A stretch of 7,303 bases of DNA from an uncultured Clostridia bacterium (GTDB lineage Bacteria; Bacillota; Clostridia; TANB77; CAG-508). The stretch covers positions 1-7,303 of the forward strand of contig CAKPKG010000041.1 of the NCBI GenBank assembly GCA_934167165.1. Reading direction: 5' to 3'. Positions within the stretch are counted from its first letter, which is position 1; every line of letters starts with the position of its first letter. Positions 5,103-7,303 of this stretch are shown piece by piece. Below the pieces are notes generated by a model. The model ran no database searches and was not told the origin of the DNA. It saw only the letters and a list, made by a program, of their open reading frames with translations. A program made the position numbers and the translations under genes.

Positions 5103-5940
5103 GTTCTTTTTTCTTTCTGCTGTTTATTAATTTATTTAATTCAGCACCCAAAAATACTGTATAAAAGCAAGAATATGTCCACATCATAATTAACATTAAA
5201 GTTGTTAAACTTCCATAAGTTATAGAAAAGCCTTTAAAAATGTATAAATATTTAGAAAATACTAATGATACTATGTTTAACGCTATTGCTCCAAATAGTG
5301 CTCCATATATTTGACTTTTAAATGTTACCTTGCCTTTAGGTATAAATTTGTATAATAAAATAAATACTATAAATGTTGCAATTATAAATCCTAATTCTGT
5401 TAATATTGATGACCATATATTATAGTTTTTTATTCCTCCAAAGTGTTCTTGTATAAGTGTTCTTAAGCTGTTTCCAAATACCAATGCTACCAATCCCACA
5501 ACAATTAAAATTATGAATATTATTGTTTCCACAATTGCTTTAATTCTTAAATATATATATGATTCATTTTCTTCATTGCTTACATGGTAAACAGATTGCA
5601 ATCCTTTTGTTAATGCAAACAGTCCTCTTCCTGCTGTCCAGATTGTAAATATAATAGAAATAGAAATTGTACCTATTGATTTTGAATATACCTCTTGAAC
5701 TATTCCTAGTACCATTTCATTCATACTTGATGGAATTAATTTTGATATAGCATCAAATAATGTTTGTGGTGCTATTCTTGTATATTGAATTAAAGTTATT
5801 ACTAAAATTATAAATGGTATAAAAGACAATATTGTATAATAAGAACATTCAGCAGAGCACTCACTCACATGGTCTCTTTTCATGTTTACAGAAAGTTTTT
5901 CTATTATTTTATATTTTTCTTTAAAATTAATTTTTCTCAT
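5077..5940 (-). CDS. YihY/virulence factor BrkB family integral membrane protein
   Basis: The 287-residue product belongs to the BrkB/YihY family of six-helix inner membrane proteins, once mislabelled ribonuclease BN; their molecular function is still unclear. Family landmarks are AECSYYTILSFIPFII (30-45), WTAGRGLFALTKGLQSVYHV (101-120), YKFIPKGKVTFKSQIYGALF (197-216) and the C-terminal YGSLTTLMLIMMWTY...FLGAEL (242-268). Hydrophobic segments lie near residues 34-52, 90-112, 135-157, 180-200, 210-232 and 243-265. Length fits the family (about 270-300). The C terminus (270-287) is very basic and probably cytoplasmic. The ATG follows AAAGGGATT, weaker than the sites of its neighbours, and a promoter at 5960-5988 implies a leader of only about 13 nt. 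It is transcribed alone; its stop codon and last residues are coded within the terminator hairpin of the convergent gene. Confidence 0.9.
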   Translation of the reverse strand: MRKINFKEKYKIIEKLSVNMKRDHVSECSAECSYYTILSFIPFIILVITLIQYTRIAPQTLFDAISKLIPSSMNEMVLGIVQEVYSKSIGTISISIIFTIWTAGRGLFALTKGLQSVYHVSNEENESYIYLRIKAIVETIIFIILIVVGLVALVFGNSLRTLIQEHFGGIKNYNIWSSILTELGFIIATFIVFILLYKFIPKGKVTFKSQIYGALFGAIALNIVSLVFSKYLYIFKGFSITYGSLTTLMLIMMWTYSCFYTVFLGAELNKLINSRKKKEQKKSLSKL

Positions 5941-5959
5941 AATAATCCCTTTTATATTT

Positions 5960-5988
5960 ATTATATTACTTTATTATTTATTTATGAA
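5960..5988 (-). promoter_or_regulatory. SigA-type promoter for the BrkB/YihY gene
   Basis: Read leftward, TTCATA (5988-5983; four of six matches to TTGACA) is followed by a 17-bp spacer and a perfect TATAAT (5965-5960). The start would be near 5953, very close to the ribosome binding site at 5952-5947. The surroundings are almost pure A/T, which raises the chance of a fortuitous -10. Confidence 0.55.
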
Positions 5989-6031
5989 TTTTAAATGAAT
6001 TTTTAATTGTGAAAGATATATCTTTTTTGCT

Positions 6032-6943
6032 CTAATTTTCTTCTAGAATTATTACATTACAATTATTTGCATCAAATTTCACTCTTGCTCCTATTGGAAT
6101 TACTACTTTTTCACAGTCATGTCCAAAATCATCACATTTTAATATTGGAAAATTGTATCCTTTTAGGTGCCTCATAAATACATCTTCAATTTTTGTATTC
6201 TCTGCATCTCCATTATAATGCCCAATCCATAAACCTTTAATTTTATCAAAAACTCCATGATACTTTAATAATCCTATATATCTATCTGCTAAATCAAAAT
6301 CTGTTGATGTTGCATAAACTTCTAAAAATAGAATTTTATCTGTTAAATCTGGAAGATATTCCGTGTTTAATAAAGTAACTATACTTGGAACATTGCCACC
6401 AACTATAATTCCTTCAGCACATCCCTTCTGTAATACTTTATATTTGCTGTTTTTGTCTATCTCCCCTAAAATACCGTCTATTAATGTTTTTCTAAATTGA
6501 TTAAGTTCAAAATCTTTTTTGTTACTTCTACCTAAATCTATCATTTCTAATTGATGATAAGTAATTAATCCTGTTTTTGCATATATTGCTTCTAGATAAT
6601 TAGTAGCGTCACTATATCCACATATTATTTTAGGATTTTTCTTTATATTTTCATAGTCAATTAAGCCTAGGCAATTAAAACTATTATCTCCACCTATAGC
6701 TGAAATTATTGCTTTTACCTCTTTATCCGAAAACATATCATTTATATCAGAGGCTTTTTCCTCTGGGGTTGCAGAATATCCCCATGTATTTTTATATATA
6801 TTCTTTGATAATTTAATCTTAAAACCCATATCTTGAAATATCTTAATGCTATTATTTAAATATTTTTTGTATTTTTCTGTTATTGGGCTTGATGGTGCAA
6901 TTATACCTATTGTATCTCCTAGTTTTAATCTTTCTGCTTTCAT
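6032..6943 (-). CDS. LD-carboxypeptidase, peptidase family S66 (LdcA/MccF-like)
   Basis: The 303-residue serine peptidase belongs to family S66. Members cleave the L,D bond of murein tetrapeptides in cell-wall recycling (LdcA) or the C-terminal link of microcin C-type toxins (MccF). The N terminus KLGDTIGIIAPSSP (7-20) is diagnostic, followed by AIISAIGGDNSFNCL (78-92). The Ser-Glu-His triad is intact: Ser111 in the nucleophile elbow ICGYSDATN, Glu208 in ILFLEVY, and His275 in FGHDCEKVVIPIG. There is no signal peptide, which suits the cytoplasmic location of LdcA enzymes. Length (about 300) fits LdcA better than the longer MccF proteins, but this is only a lean. AAGGAGG (6952-6958) sits 8 nt before ATG and contains the TAA stop of the upstream gene, so translation is probably coupled. 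A murein-recycling role is most likely; self-protection against a peptide-nucleotide toxin is an alternative with no biosynthetic genes in view. Confidence 0.92.
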   Translation of the reverse strand: MKAERLKLGDTIGIIAPSSPITEKYKKYLNNSIKIFQDMGFKIKLSKNIYKNTWGYSATPEEKASDINDMFSDKEVKAIISAIGGDNSFNCLGLIDYENIKKNPKIICGYSDATNYLEAIYAKTGLITYHQLEMIDLGRSNKKDFELNQFRKTLIDGILGEIDKNSKYKVLQKGCAEGIIVGGNVPSIVTLLNTEYLPDLTDKILFLEVYATSTDFDLADRYIGLLKYHGVFDKIKGLWIGHYNGDAENTKIEDVFMRHLKGYNFPILKCDDFGHDCEKVVIPIGARVKFDANNCNVIILEEN

Positions 6944-6956
6944 TTATTGTTCCTCC

Positions 6957-7303
6957 TTATTTTTTTAGCAGGTCGCATATTTTTTTAATTATTAGAATAT
7001 TTAAAATTGAAATAATAAGCAAAAATATTATTACATATATAATCTCAAATTTTAATAGAATTAATGTAATAGCTCCTCCAATTAAGAATTTACCAGCTTT
7101 TCTTGATAATGTTAAATAAGTTATAGCTTGCTCATGATATTTTTCACTACAACTATTTAATAACAATGTTTTTATGTAATTTGCGAACAAGTCACGTATA
7201 CCAAGAAATACAAAAAATCCAAGTGCCATTAGAACTATTCCAATTATTTTTAACTTTAACATACTTCCAAATATAATAGAAATAAAGGCTCCAATTAATG
7301 TAT
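6957..7303 (-). CDS. Small integral membrane protein of unknown function (5' end probably beyond the window)
   Basis: I do not recognise this protein. The frame ends at TAA (6959-6957) and is open to the right edge. An internal ATG at 7262 would give 101 residues, but it lacks a proper ribosome binding site (only GGAAG 1 nt away), unlike the other genes here, and the in-frame codons before it encode the hydrophobic TLIGAFISIIFGS. I therefore treat the gene as 5'-truncated, with the 101-residue form as an alternative. From the internal Met, hydrophobic helices lie near residues 5-22 and as a long stretch 58-92, which could be two short helices or a hairpin; between them is a polar segment with NSCSEKYHEQAITYLTLSRK (36-55), probably helical. 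The C terminus is basic (KKICDLLKK). Its stop lies inside the ribosome binding site of the LD-carboxypeptidase gene, which implies one operon and hints at an envelope-related role. Confidence 0.65.
   Translation of the reverse strand, partial: TLIGAFISIIFGSMLKLKIIGIVLMALGFFVFLGIRDLFANYIKTLLLNSCSEKYHEQAITYLTLSRKAGKFLIGGAITLILLKFEIIYVIIFLLIISILNILIIKKICDLLKK

Noticed and set aside
5077..5940. Ribonuclease BN activity for the BrkB/YihY protein
   Set aside because: That old name came from a mistaken gene assignment; the protein is plainly an integral membrane protein with no nuclease motif.
6032..6943. Microcin C immunity (MccF) as the main call for the S66 peptidase
   Set aside because: Length and lack of any toxin or export genes nearby favour a murein LD-carboxypeptidase, although the triad alone cannot separate the two.

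Overview
The window looks like chromosomal DNA of a low-GC Gram-positive anaerobe, most likely a clostridium-like Firmicute. The reasons are the very AT-rich sequence, A/T-ending codons, AAGGAGG-type ribosome binding sites in front of most genes, consensus SigA-type promoters, and a gene set familiar from Clostridia. No species can be assigned. I see no tRNA, rRNA, CRISPR array, insertion sequence or phage gene.

Layout: eight of the nine genes read leftward (minus strand). Right to left: a membrane protein gene cut by the right edge (6957-7303) is translationally coupled to an S66-family LD-carboxypeptidase gene (6032-6943). A BrkB/YihY-family membrane protein gene follows with its own promoter (5077-5940). 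Next comes the only rightward gene, a small single-pass membrane protein of unknown function (4740-5063), with its own promoter and terminator. Divergent from it, a YwaF-like membrane protein gene (3752-4543) and a DapB-like NAD(P)-dependent amine dehydrogenase gene (2632-3708) form a probable two-gene unit. That unit ends at a perfect 17-bp hairpin terminator (2591-2628). The last unit starts at a strong extended -10 promoter (2498-2526) and carries a flavin reductase-like protein (1533-2474), an AlkD-like DNA alkylation repair protein (818-1504) and a pyridoxamine/pyridoxal kinase cut at the left edge (1-816).

How the genes may work together: the leftmost unit combines a flavin-binding redox protein, a DNA glycosylase-like repair protein and a PLP-salvage kinase, a housekeeping or stress/cofactor mixture with no obvious single pathway. 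The amine dehydrogenase resembles 2,4-diaminopentanoate dehydrogenase but lacks ornithine-pathway neighbours and differs in a core motif, so its substrate is open. The carboxypeptidase and several membrane proteins point to envelope upkeep.

Most of the window is ordinary. The points most worth a second look are the isolated small rightward gene with its promoter and leader palindrome, the terminator that doubles as the 3' coding end of the BrkB/YihY gene, the protochlorophyllide-reductase-like tail on the flavin reductase, and the divergent motif in the amine dehydrogenase. I did not find convincing evidence of a wholly new multi-gene system.
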